Origin: Polaribacter sp. MED152
Lineage (GTDB): Bacteria; Bacteroidota; Bacteroidia; Flavobacteriales; Flavobacteriaceae
Direction of reading: 5' to 3'
Assembly (NCBI RefSeq): GCF_000152945.2
Contig: NC_020830.1
Coordinates: forward strand, 992,001 to 1,056,000
Length of the DNA: 64,000 bases
Shown: positions 30,756 to 38,652 of the stretch, in pieces
Numbering within the stretch: position 1 is the first letter of the stretch
Layout of the letters: each line of letters opens with the position of its first letter
The notes under the pieces: model-generated
Databases searched by the model: none
Seen by the model: only the letters and a program-made list of their open reading frames with translations
Told to the model about the DNA's origin: nothing
Translations under genes and position numbers: made by a program

Positions 30756-31271
30756 ATGAAAAAAATAAGTCTATTAATTTTACTTTTTGCAATCGCAATT
30801 TCATGTACAAAAAGTGAAGAAAAATTTGCTGAAGCAACTATAAATGCAAAAAGTGGAAGCTCAGTTAGCGGAACTGTTAGTTTTACTCAAGTTGATGGTA
30901 AAGTTATGATGAAAGCCGAATTAAAAGGATTAACTCCTGGTACACACGCCATTCATATTCATGAAAAAGGAGATTGTTCTTCTGATGATGGTAAATCTGC
31001 TGGAGGTCACTGGAACCCAACACAAGATAATCATGGAAAATGGAAGCATGGCGAATTTCATAGTGGAGATATTGGTAATTTAGAAGCTGATGAAAATGGA
31101 AATGCTACCATAGAAAAAGAAAGTGATTTCTGGTGCATAGGTTGTGAAGACGATACCAAAAACATTATAGGGCATGCCATTATTGTTCATGCAGGTACAG
31201 ATGATTTTAAATCTCAACCTTCAGGTGCTGCTGGTGCTAGAGTTGGTTGTGGAGAAATTATGGAAAAATAA
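30756..31271 (+). CDS. sodC: Cu/Zn superoxide dismutase, lipoprotein
   Basis: 171 aa. The lipoprotein signal ends FAIAISCTKS. The SOD fold carries the copper and zinc ligands in HAIHIHEKGDC, GGHWNPTQ with HG, HSGDIGN, and GHAIIVHAGTDDF, and the C-terminal GARVGCGEI supplies the partner Cys of the conserved disulfide. It converts superoxide to hydrogen peroxide and oxygen outside the cytoplasm. A short insertion with DFWCIGCEDDTKN replaces the usual electrostatic loop and adds two Cys. It starts 24 bp after the MBL-fold gene, so the two are probably cotranscribed; a terminator follows. Confidence 0.92.
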   Translation: MKKISLLILLFAIAISCTKSEEKFAEATINAKSGSSVSGTVSFTQVDGKVMMKAELKGLTPGTHAIHIHEKGDCSSDDGKSAGGHWNPTQDNHGKWKHGEFHSGDIGNLEADENGNATIEKESDFWCIGCEDDTKNIIGHAIIVHAGTDDFKSQPSGAAGARVGCGEIMEK

Positions 31272-31293
31272 TTGAACCATATTAGAATATAAA

Positions 31294-31322
31294 AAAGTCA
31301 CTAGAAATAGTGGCTTTTTTTG
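31294..31322. terminator. Terminator between sodC and the convergent oxidoreductase gene
   Basis: Stem AAGTCACTA / TAGTGGCTT (one G-T pair) with loop GAAA and A-run/T-run flanks. Confidence 0.75.
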
Positions 31323-31343
31323 TTTGTTGAAAATTAAAATAAA

Positions 31344-32318
31344 TTAATACGTCAAATCTATTTTAGTTCTTACATCGTCTAACGTATTTATCAACTTTCT
31401 AGAAAAATCAAAAGACATTATATTACTTTCTTTTTTACCTTCTCTTAATAGTTGACTGAAATGATCTGCTTCAAAATTATAACCAATACTCTTATAGTTA
31501 AAATCTAAAGTTTCTGAATTATTATTTTGAATTACGGTTACAGTAGAAGGTTCATGAAATCTGGTATTAATAACCAATTTTGCTTTTTCAAAGGTAAAAA
31601 TAGCTTCAGTTGGAGTTTCTTCTAACAAAGTACTTTTTAGATATACTTTGGCTTTTTCGTAACTAAAAATCATATCACAAACTGCATCTGCCCCATTTTC
31701 GAAAAACTCAGCTTTAGCCTCTATATTAGAAGGACTACCTAAAGTACTCAAAGCAGCAAATATTGGGTAAATACCAATATCTAATAAAGAACCTCCACCC
31801 ACTTCCTTCTTAAAAACCCTGCTGTCTGTATTGTAAGGAGTAACAAATCCAAAATCGGCCTTTAAATCAATTAAATCGCCATACTTTTTTGTCTTATAGA
31901 TATCGAGTACAAATCTATAATGAGGTAAAAAGTAGGTCCAAAGCGCTTCCATCAATAAAACATCATTTTCTTTTGCAACAGCTATCATTTCATTTACCTC
32001 TTCTAAATTCATGGCAAATGGTTTTTCGCATAAAACTGCTTTTTTATGCTTTAAACATAGAATAGAATGTTCTTTATGAAAACTATGTGGAGTTGCTATG
32101 TAAACTGCATCCACATTTGGGTCTTGAGCTAGTTTTAGGTAAGAATCGTAAGCTTTATCTGCACTAAACTGTTTGGCAAATTCATTTGCCCTTTCTTCAC
32201 TTCTGGAAGCTACAGCTGCAAGATTTACGTTGCTTACATTCGCCAAATCTGTAGCAAATCTGTCCGCAATTTTACCTAAACCAATAATTCCCCAATTGAT
32301 AATTTTACTGTTATTCAT
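31344..32318 (-). CDS. Gfo/Idh/MocA-family oxidoreductase
   Basis: 324 aa, cytoplasmic NAD(P)-dependent oxidoreductase. The Rossmann fold begins WGIIGLGKIADRFA, and the family motif CEKPFAMN (EKP with the catalytic Lys) follows AVYIATPHSFH. The C-terminal half is the alpha/beta dimerisation domain. Members oxidise or reduce sugars, inositols or dihydrodiols (this one resembles the trans-1,2-dihydrodiol dehydrogenase-like group). Its ATG overlaps the stop of the symporter gene by one base, so it is the last gene of the PIG-L / small peptide / symporter operon and probably acts on the sugar derivative that is taken up. Confidence 0.88.
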   Translation of the reverse strand: MNNSKIINWGIIGLGKIADRFATDLANVSNVNLAAVASRSEERANEFAKQFSADKAYDSYLKLAQDPNVDAVYIATPHSFHKEHSILCLKHKKAVLCEKPFAMNLEEVNEMIAVAKENDVLLMEALWTYFLPHYRFVLDIYKTKKYGDLIDLKADFGFVTPYNTDSRVFKKEVGGGSLLDIGIYPIFAALSTLGSPSNIEAKAEFFENGADAVCDMIFSYEKAKVYLKSTLLEETPTEAIFTFEKAKLVINTRFHEPSTVTVIQNNNSETLDFNYKSIGYNFEADHFSQLLREGKKESNIMSFDFSRKLINTLDDVRTKIDLTY

Positions 32319-34030
32319 TATCCTTCATTAAATTTTAGCTTCGATTTATCTTGAGTAAATGTTTGAATAAAAATGGCAATTCCCATTACTAAAACACATC
32401 CTAGTAGGTTAAGCCATAAATAAGGTAACCAATCCATTATAAACACATAAATTATTATAACTTGAGTGATAAGTGCAGCTATAAATACTGCATTTCCTCT
32501 TACAAATTTGATGAAAAATGCTAATAAAAATATACCCAAAACATTCCCATAAAATATGGAACCAATAATATTTACCAGTTGAATTAAATTATCGAACAAA
32601 TTAGCAATACATGCTACAGAAATTGCAATAATTCCCCAAGCTAAAGTGAACCATTTAGATGCTTTTACATAATGCTCTTCAGTTTTCTCCTCACCTAAAT
32701 TTCTTTTATATAAATCCATTGCTGTTGTGCTTGCTAATGCATTTAATTCTGATGCTGTAGAAGACATTGCTGCTGATAGTATTACAGCCAAAAGCAAGCC
32801 TATTAATCCTCTAGGTAAATTATTTAGAATGAAATGAATAAAAACATAATCTTTATCATTAGATTCTATTTTTTTAAAATCTTTTTGTTGATTTAAAATA
32901 TTCACCAAATCTTTAGCTTCTTCTTTTATGGCTAAATCTTGTGCATTTAATATTTTAATTTTTTCTTTTTCTCTATTCTGAACACCGTCAATAAACATCA
33001 TTCTTTTTTCATCTTCAATTTTAGCATGTCTGCTTTCTAATTGTTGATATTGACTGCTAAATTTAGAGTTTGCAATAGCATCATTAACCTTTGGATTAAA
33101 ATTTAAAGGTGATGCATTAAATTGATAAAACACAAAAACCATAACACCTACTAGCAAAATAAAAAATTGCATAGGTACTTTTAATAAACCATTAAAAATT
33201 AAACCTAACTGACTTTCTCTGACAGATTTACCAGACAAATAACGTTGAACTTGACTTTGATCTGTTCCAAAATAGGATAACATTAAAAATGTTCCTCCTA
33301 AAATACCTGTCCAAACTGTATATCTGTTATTTAAATCAAAAGAAAAGTCTAGGACCTCCATTTTTCCACTAGCTCCTGCAATATCTAAAGCTTTGCCAAA
33401 TGTAATATCTTCTGGAAGTTGACTCATAATCATAAAAAATGCTACCAACATTCCAAAAAATATAATAATCATTTGCTGTTTCTGAGTAACATTTACAGCT
33501 TTTGTACCTCCTGAAACTGTATAGACAATTACTAAAAAACCAATAATAATATTTAGGACTAACAAATCCCAACCTAGCACTGCAGATAGTATAATCGCTG
33601 GTGCAAAAATGGTTATACCTGCTGCCAAACCTCTTTGTATTAGAAATAAAATAGCTGCTAAACTTCTTGTTTTTAAATCGAATCTACCTTCCAAGAATTC
33701 ATAAGCAGTGTATACTTTTAACTTATGATAAATAGGTATAAAAACTGCGCAAATAATTACCATAGCAATTGGCAATCCAAAATAAAATTGCACAAACCCC
33801 ATTCCACTATGAAAAGCCTGACCTGGAGTTGACAAAAAGGTTATTGCACTGGCTTGAGTTGCCATGACAGAAAGACCAATTGTCCACCATTTAGAATCGC
33901 TACCACCTTTTATATAATCTGTGACGTTACTGTTTTTACGAGTAACATAAGTACCATAAGCAACTATGAATATTAAAGTTACAGAAAGTATTATCCAATC
34001 TACATAATGTAATTTACTTGCTACTTCCAT
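32318..34030 (-). CDS. Sodium:solute symporter (SSS family)
   Basis: 570 aa, about 13 membrane helices. Typical SSS blocks: WIILSVTLIFIVAYGTYV, KWWTIGLSVMATQASAITFL, FYFGLPIAMVI, the VYTVSGGTKAVNVTQKQQ motif and ILSAAMSSTASELNALASTT for the sodium site. Between two helices (about residues 305-395) lies a charged, helical, non-membrane insertion (QYQQLESRHAKIEDEKRMM and following), longer than in classical members. The substrate is probably a sugar or amino-sugar acid, judged from its neighbours (PIG-L deacetylase and Gfo/Idh/MocA oxidoreductase). A 38-aa membrane peptide ends three bases before this start. Confidence 0.9.
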   Translation of the reverse strand: MEVASKLHYVDWIILSVTLIFIVAYGTYVTRKNSNVTDYIKGGSDSKWWTIGLSVMATQASAITFLSTPGQAFHSGMGFVQFYFGLPIAMVIICAVFIPIYHKLKVYTAYEFLEGRFDLKTRSLAAILFLIQRGLAAGITIFAPAIILSAVLGWDLLVLNIIIGFLVIVYTVSGGTKAVNVTQKQQMIIIFFGMLVAFFMIMSQLPEDITFGKALDIAGASGKMEVLDFSFDLNNRYTVWTGILGGTFLMLSYFGTDQSQVQRYLSGKSVRESQLGLIFNGLLKVPMQFFILLVGVMVFVFYQFNASPLNFNPKVNDAIANSKFSSQYQQLESRHAKIEDEKRMMFIDGVQNREKEKIKILNAQDLAIKEEAKDLVNILNQQKDFKKIESNDKDYVFIHFILNNLPRGLIGLLLAVILSAAMSSTASELNALASTTAMDLYKRNLGEEKTEEHYVKASKWFTLAWGIIAISVACIANLFDNLIQLVNIIGSIFYGNVLGIFLLAFFIKFVRGNAVFIAALITQVIIIYVFIMDWLPYLWLNLLGCVLVMGIAIFIQTFTQDKSKLKFNEG

Positions 34031-34033
34031 AAA

Positions 34034-34150
34034 TTAATTTGTAAAATGATTTGTGATAAGATAAAATACAATCAGATAAATTAAGTTCGCAATTAAAACG
34101 AAGGTGTAACTTCTTTCCCACTTATATTTTGGTTTTTCCAAACGATTCAT
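34034..34150 (-). CDS. 38-aa single-pass membrane peptide linked to the SSS symporter
   Basis: ATG at 34150 (minus) opens a 38-codon frame ending three bases before the symporter start. The peptide has a charged N-terminus (MNRLEKPKYKWERSYTF) and one membrane helix (VLIANLIYLIVFYLI), then TNHFTN. The tight spacing to the symporter and the short gap (24 bp) after the PIG-L gene... in transcription order PIG-L lies downstream at 34175-36661 on the same strand and is transcribed first, so the peptide gene sits between it and the symporter in one operon. Positive charges before the helix predict the N-terminus in the cytoplasm. Some other SSS transporters have separate small membrane subunits; that this is one is inference. 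No family is recognised. Confidence 0.7.
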   Translation of the reverse strand: MNRLEKPKYKWERSYTFVLIANLIYLIVFYLITNHFTN

Positions 34151-34174
34151 TTTAAATGATTAGCTTCTTATTTA

Positions 34175-36661
34175 TTATTCTTTACCTACAGACAACATAT
34201 TTGCAAATAACTTGTAAGCCCCAGAAACACCTGCTGGTAGTTCTCTAAAAAAACTTAAACCAGTATAAATGTAATTTCCTTCACCATATTTAGCAATTAA
34301 CAAACTACCTAACTTTGGAGTTTCTCCTTTGTCTTTCATGGATAATAAAGGTGTATACTGCTCGCTCCAAATATCTGGAAAGTACAAACCCCTTTCTTGT
34401 ACCCAACCTTTAAAATCAGCTTCTGTAATTTTATTCGGAAAATTTAACAACGAATTATTCGGATCTAAAATAGTCACTTCTGCAAATTCATCTGTAACTC
34501 GATCTCTAGACAATTTAAGTTGATAAGGTGCTTGTACATCTACTCCTCTATTTGTGTTGTATTGCACTATTAAATTTCCTCCATTCTTTACATATTCCAA
34601 CAAAAATTTCTGTTTGAATTTTAAATCATTCACAACATTGTAGGCTCTTATTCCTAAAACAATTGCATCAAATTGTTGTAAATTTTTATTGTTTATTTCT
34701 GATGGTTTTAAAGCAATAACCTTATACCCAATTTGTTGTAAACTTTCTGGCACAGCATCTCCTGCTCCTTTTATGTAACCGATATTAGTACCTTTCTTTT
34801 TGATATTTAATCTTACAATTTTAGCTTCAGAATTCTTAAGAACTGTCTGTTTTGGTATATGATTGTAATTAATTTCTATTAACTCCTTTGTAAACTTTTC
34901 ACCTTGTGAATTTGCAATAACTTTTAAGTTGCCTTCAGATTGATTTTTTGGAGGAACAACTGTAAAAACAACTACTTGTTTATCATTTTTTTGAGCAATA
35001 TTAAACGGAATTTCCACAGGTGAAACCAACCACTCTTTTGGCACATCTAACTGCACAGTTCCAGATGTAAAATTAGCGCCAGCTCTTACTTCTACCTCAA
35101 CTTTTTTTGCTACACTATCAGAAAAAATAAGCACTTTATCTTTTAACTTAGTAGTTACTCTTGGCACAATTTCAAAAGGTTCATAAATTTCACCTTTGTC
35201 ACGCTTAGAATATCTTCTAATTACATTTTTTGTAAAACTGATTGGCACATAATTTACAATCATGTTAAAATCAACAGTAATTTCTCTAGGTGTTTCTGGC
35301 TTACCAATTAAAGTTCTATCGTCTACAGCATACATGCCTAAAGACGCCTCATTTCTTAACCAATAAGGGTCTGAATAATTTGCTCCTTTTAATGAAATTT
35401 GCTCCTTAAAGTTTTCCTTTTTGTTTTTTGCTAAACTTATTCCTTTAAAATATTTTTTATTTGTTTTGTTTGATGTGATTGAGGTTAGCTCAACAGGAAT
35501 ATCACTTCTATTTATTACTTCGAAATTAACATCAATGGTAGAGTTGGGAACAGCTGTTGCGCTAACTGCAGAAGCCTCTATATACAAACCTAAGCATGCC
35601 TCAATAATTTCTTTAATCTCAGCAGTTTTAATCTTTTTCCAATGTTCATTTTCTAATTTTGTTATTAGAGAATAAGCTTCCAATAATTTCGGCAAATGTT
35701 TAGCAGGATTTGTAAAGTCGAAATTTTCTTCAATATCATATAAAATACCACCCACTTGTCCTCCATTCTTAACACGATTCCAAGTAGTATTAATTCCTGA
35801 AAAAATATCACTTTTATCTTTTGGAGCATCACCTTTTAAAAACTCTACATATTCTGTTTGAGATCCTCTTGTAGTTAATCTACCAAAACCTTGACATAAA
35901 TGTTGACTACTTGCTAAAGATGCCAATTCATTATTTGAAAGTCCTTTTAAAGGGTAATATACACCAACGTCAAATTTTGTAAAATTCTTAGAAGCTTCAG
36001 CAAATTTGTCTTTATCTCTATAAAACCAAGAAGATGTGTTAAAAAAAAGACGTTTTGGCTGCCATACTTGGGTATACTTCAATTGGTCAGAAAATTTTGT
36101 ATTATCATTTACCAAATCAAAAGCTTCAACACTTAACATAGCAGAGCTAGTATGATGGCCATGTGTTGTACCTGGTGTTCTATGATTGAATCTGTTGATA
36201 ATTACATCTGGCTTAAAGGTTCTAATTGCCCAAACCACATCACTTAAAACCTCCTCTTTATTCCAAATTTGTAAGGTTTCATCAGGATGTTTAGAATACC
36301 CAAAATCATTGGCTCTAGTAAACATTTGTTCACCACCATCAACCCTTCTTGCAGCTAATAATTCTTGCGTTCTAATAACACCCAATAACTCTCTAATTTC
36401 TGGACCAATTAAATTCTGTCCTCCATCACCTCTAGTTAAAGATAAGTAAGCAGTTCTTGCTTTAACTTCATTTGCCAAATACGCAATTAATCGTGTATTT
36501 TCATCATCTGGATGTGCAGCAATATAAAGTGCAGTTCCTAAAAAATTAAGTTTTTGAACTTTTTCAAAAATTTCATTCGATGTTAATTTATTTGGTTGCT
36601 GAGCAGAAAGTGCAGTATACATCAGCAAAATCGCTGAAATTGAAAGGAATAATTTCTTCAT
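34175..36661 (-). CDS. Exported PIG-L family deacetylase with C-terminal GATase1-like domain
   Basis: 828 aa from the ATG at 36661, which opens the signal peptide (MKKLFLSISAILLMYTALSAQ); a frame extends to 36724 but a promoter box at 36682-36689 lies inside that extension. The PIG-L/LmbE zinc motif AAHPDDENTR is at residues ~48-57, with TRGDGGQN, RPDVIINRF-like KPDVIINRFNHR and THGHHTSSAM completing the metal site. A middle beta-rich region and a C-terminal class I glutamine amidotransferase-like domain (~ DAIVLGIRAYNVV, YVKNGGNLIVQYN) follow. Family members remove N-acetyl groups from GlcNAc-type substrates; here the location is periplasmic or outside. First gene of an operon with a small membrane peptide, a symporter and a Gfo/Idh/MocA enzyme. 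Confidence 0.88.
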   Translation of the reverse strand: MKKLFLSISAILLMYTALSAQQPNKLTSNEIFEKVQKLNFLGTALYIAAHPDDENTRLIAYLANEVKARTAYLSLTRGDGGQNLIGPEIRELLGVIRTQELLAARRVDGGEQMFTRANDFGYSKHPDETLQIWNKEEVLSDVVWAIRTFKPDVIINRFNHRTPGTTHGHHTSSAMLSVEAFDLVNDNTKFSDQLKYTQVWQPKRLFFNTSSWFYRDKDKFAEASKNFTKFDVGVYYPLKGLSNNELASLASSQHLCQGFGRLTTRGSQTEYVEFLKGDAPKDKSDIFSGINTTWNRVKNGGQVGGILYDIEENFDFTNPAKHLPKLLEAYSLITKLENEHWKKIKTAEIKEIIEACLGLYIEASAVSATAVPNSTIDVNFEVINRSDIPVELTSITSNKTNKKYFKGISLAKNKKENFKEQISLKGANYSDPYWLRNEASLGMYAVDDRTLIGKPETPREITVDFNMIVNYVPISFTKNVIRRYSKRDKGEIYEPFEIVPRVTTKLKDKVLIFSDSVAKKVEVEVRAGANFTSGTVQLDVPKEWLVSPVEIPFNIAQKNDKQVVVFTVVPPKNQSEGNLKVIANSQGEKFTKELIEINYNHIPKQTVLKNSEAKIVRLNIKKKGTNIGYIKGAGDAVPESLQQIGYKVIALKPSEINNKNLQQFDAIVLGIRAYNVVNDLKFKQKFLLEYVKNGGNLIVQYNTNRGVDVQAPYQLKLSRDRVTDEFAEVTILDPNNSLLNFPNKITEADFKGWVQERGLYFPDIWSEQYTPLLSMKDKGETPKLGSLLIAKYGEGNYIYTGLSFFRELPAGVSGAYKLFANMLSVGKE

Positions 36662-36681
36662 TTTTTGTAGTTGATAACACA

Positions 36682-36689
36682 CAAATGTA
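36682..36689 (-). promoter_or_regulatory. Putative -7 box TACATTTG for the PIG-L operon
   Basis: Exact TAnnTTTG match on the minus strand, 21 bp before the start at 36661. It supports that start over the upstream in-frame ATGs. Confidence 0.55.
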
Positions 36690-36803
36690 GTTTTTTTAAT
36701 CAGTAAAAAAGTACGCATTAACATAATTATAACGTTTTTAAAAACATCAACAAAATGCTCATAACCTGTTAATAAATTAATTTTAAAAGTCGCTTATTAA
36801 GAT

Positions 36804-36811
36804 TATATTTG
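36804..36811 (+). promoter_or_regulatory. Putative -7 box TATATTTG for dnaN
   Basis: Exact TAnnTTTG match 26 bp before the dnaN start codon. Confidence 0.5.
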
Positions 36812-36836
36812 TAAATCAAATTAAGAAAAATAATCA

Positions 36837-37955
36837 ATGAAATTTATTGTATCGAGTTCACAACTTTTAAAGCAATTACAAGTTTTAGGAGGCGTTATAA
36901 ATAGCAACAACACCTTACCAATTTTAGACAACTTTTTATTTGAATTATCTGAAAATCAACTTAAAGTTTCTGCTTCAGATTTAGAAACTACAATGAGTTC
37001 TGTTGTAGATGTAGAAAGTGATAGTTCTGGTTCAATTGCAGTTTCTGCACGTTTGTTATTAGATACATTAAAAACTTTTCCAGATCAGCCATTAACTTTC
37101 AAAACAGAAGGTGATAATACTATAGAAATTAGTTCTGATCAAGGTAAATATGACATGGCTTATTTTGGTGGAGATGAGTTTCCGAAAGCGGTTAGCTTAC
37201 CTAGCCCAAGTAAAACTGTAGTGCCTGCAAATATATTAGGTACTGCAATTTCTAAAACTATTTTTGCTGCTGGAAATGATGATTTAAGACCAGTAATGAG
37301 TGGTGTGTTTTTTCAATTTAGTTCTCAAAGTTTAACTTTTGTAGCAACAGATGCTCATAAATTAGTTAAATATTCTAGAACAGATGTAACTGCAGATCAA
37401 ACAGCAGAATTTATTATGCCAAAGAAGCCTTTAAATTTGTTAAAAGGTATTTTAGGTGGTTCTGAAAGTGATGTAACTATTGAATATAATGATGCTAATG
37501 CAAAATTTACATTCGATAATATAGTATTGGTTTGTAGATTAATTGATGGTAAATATCCTAACTACGAAGCTGTAATACCAAAAGAAAATCCTAACAAATT
37601 AACTGTTGATAGAGCTTCTTTCCTAAATTCTGTTAGACGTGTTTCTATTTTTTCTAGTAAAACCACGCATCAGATTCGTTTAAAAATGGCGGGTACTGAA
37701 TTAAATATTTCTGCAGAAGATTTAGATTTCTCTAACAAGGCAGATGAACGTTTAAGTTGTGATTATCAAGGAGATGATATGCAAATTGGTTTTAACTCAC
37801 GTTTTTTAAGTGAAATGTTAAACAACTTAAATTCTAGTGATGTTTTAATTGAAATGTCTTTACCAAACAGAGCAGGTATTTTAACACCTATTGATGGTAC
37901 AGATGAAGGTGAACAAGTTACAATGCTTGTAATGCCAGTAATGCTAAATAACTAA
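36837..37955 (+). CDS. dnaN: DNA polymerase III beta subunit (sliding clamp)
   Basis: 372 aa, close to the usual 366-375. The ring-shaped dimer holds the replicative polymerase on DNA. The three-domain clamp is recognisable: MKFIVSSSQLLKQLQVLGGV and NTLPILDNFLFEL in domain 1, FAAGNDDLRPVMSGVFFQF and ATDAHKLVKY in domain 2, and IDGKYPNYEAVIPK, the peptide-binding pocket region, before the end MLVMPVMLNN. It stands alone here, away from dnaA, as is common in Flavobacteriaceae. A strong terminator follows. Confidence 0.97.
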   Translation: MKFIVSSSQLLKQLQVLGGVINSNNTLPILDNFLFELSENQLKVSASDLETTMSSVVDVESDSSGSIAVSARLLLDTLKTFPDQPLTFKTEGDNTIEISSDQGKYDMAYFGGDEFPKAVSLPSPSKTVVPANILGTAISKTIFAAGNDDLRPVMSGVFFQFSSQSLTFVATDAHKLVKYSRTDVTADQTAEFIMPKKPLNLLKGILGGSESDVTIEYNDANAKFTFDNIVLVCRLIDGKYPNYEAVIPKENPNKLTVDRASFLNSVRRVSIFSSKTTHQIRLKMAGTELNISAEDLDFSNKADERLSCDYQGDDMQIGFNSRFLSEMLNNLNSSDVLIEMSLPNRAGILTPIDGTDEGEQVTMLVMPVMLNN

Positions 37956-37992
37956 TTTTAAATAGTTTATATTTAAATAATTTAAATATTAC

Positions 37993-38039
37993 AACCACAA
38001 TAAATCTGATTTTAAACTCAGAATTTATTGTGGTTTTTT
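37993..38039 (+). terminator. Terminator downstream of dnaN
   Basis: Long hairpin AACCACAATAAAT-CTGA / TCAG-AATTTATTGTGGTT with loop TTTTAAAC and a T-run. It ends only 17 bp before the next start codon. Confidence 0.85.
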
Positions 38040-38055
38040 GATTACATTTACTTGC

Positions 38056-38652
38056 ATGAATTTCTTAGCTCACCTCTATTTATCAGAAAACAATACCAAT
38101 ATTATGATTGGTAATTTTATTGCAGACCATGTTAGAGGAAATAATTATACCCATTTTAATGACGAAATTCAGCAAGGTATTTTTCTACACAGAGAAATAG
38201 ACACATTTACAGATGCACACCCAATAGTTAGAAAAAGTAAAAGGCGTTTACACAAACGTTATAGACATTATGATGGTGTTATTATTGATATTTTTTACGA
38301 TTACTTTTTAGCAAAAAACTGGAACCAGTATTCAGAAATTCCTTTAGAATTATATACGAAAGCTATTTATAGACTTTTCAATGAAAAATCCCCTGAACTG
38401 CCTATAAAATCTCAGAACTTCATCAGATATATGATTGAGTATGACATACTCTACAACTATCAATTTAAAAATGGAATTGCCAAAGTTTTAAATGGCATGA
38501 ACCAAAGAACAAAAGGCAAATCTCAAATGAACTTAGCGATTGAAGATCTAGAACTTCTTCAAACAGAATTAGAAGAAGATTTTACGTTATTTTTTAAAGA
38601 TTTGCATGCCTTTACCAAAATCAAACTAAAAGAAATTCAATCGAAATTATGA
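38056..38652 (+). CDS. ACP phosphodiesterase (AcpH-like)
   Basis: 198 aa from ATG 38056; a frame opens earlier at a TTG (38038) but that lies at the edge of the dnaN terminator, and MNFLAHLYLSENNTNIMIGN matches family N-termini. AcpH-like proteins (DUF479) remove the 4'-phosphopantetheine arm from acyl carrier protein with an HD-type metal site; GNFIADHVRG, GIFLHREIDTFTDAHP and KRRLHKRYRHYDGVIIDIFYD are the conserved blocks. The stop overlaps the gamma-glutamyltransferase start (ATGA), so both are one unit; a functional link is not obvious. Confidence 0.88.
   Translation: MNFLAHLYLSENNTNIMIGNFIADHVRGNNYTHFNDEIQQGIFLHREIDTFTDAHPIVRKSKRRLHKRYRHYDGVIIDIFYDYFLAKNWNQYSEIPLELYTKAIYRLFNEKSPELPIKSQNFIRYMIEYDILYNYQFKNGIAKVLNGMNQRTKGKSQMNLAIEDLELLQTELEEDFTLFFKDLHAFTKIKLKEIQSKL

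Noticed and set aside
36662..36724. N-terminal extension of the PIG-L protein to 36724
   Set aside because: A TACATTTG promoter box lies inside it and the signal peptide starts at 36661.
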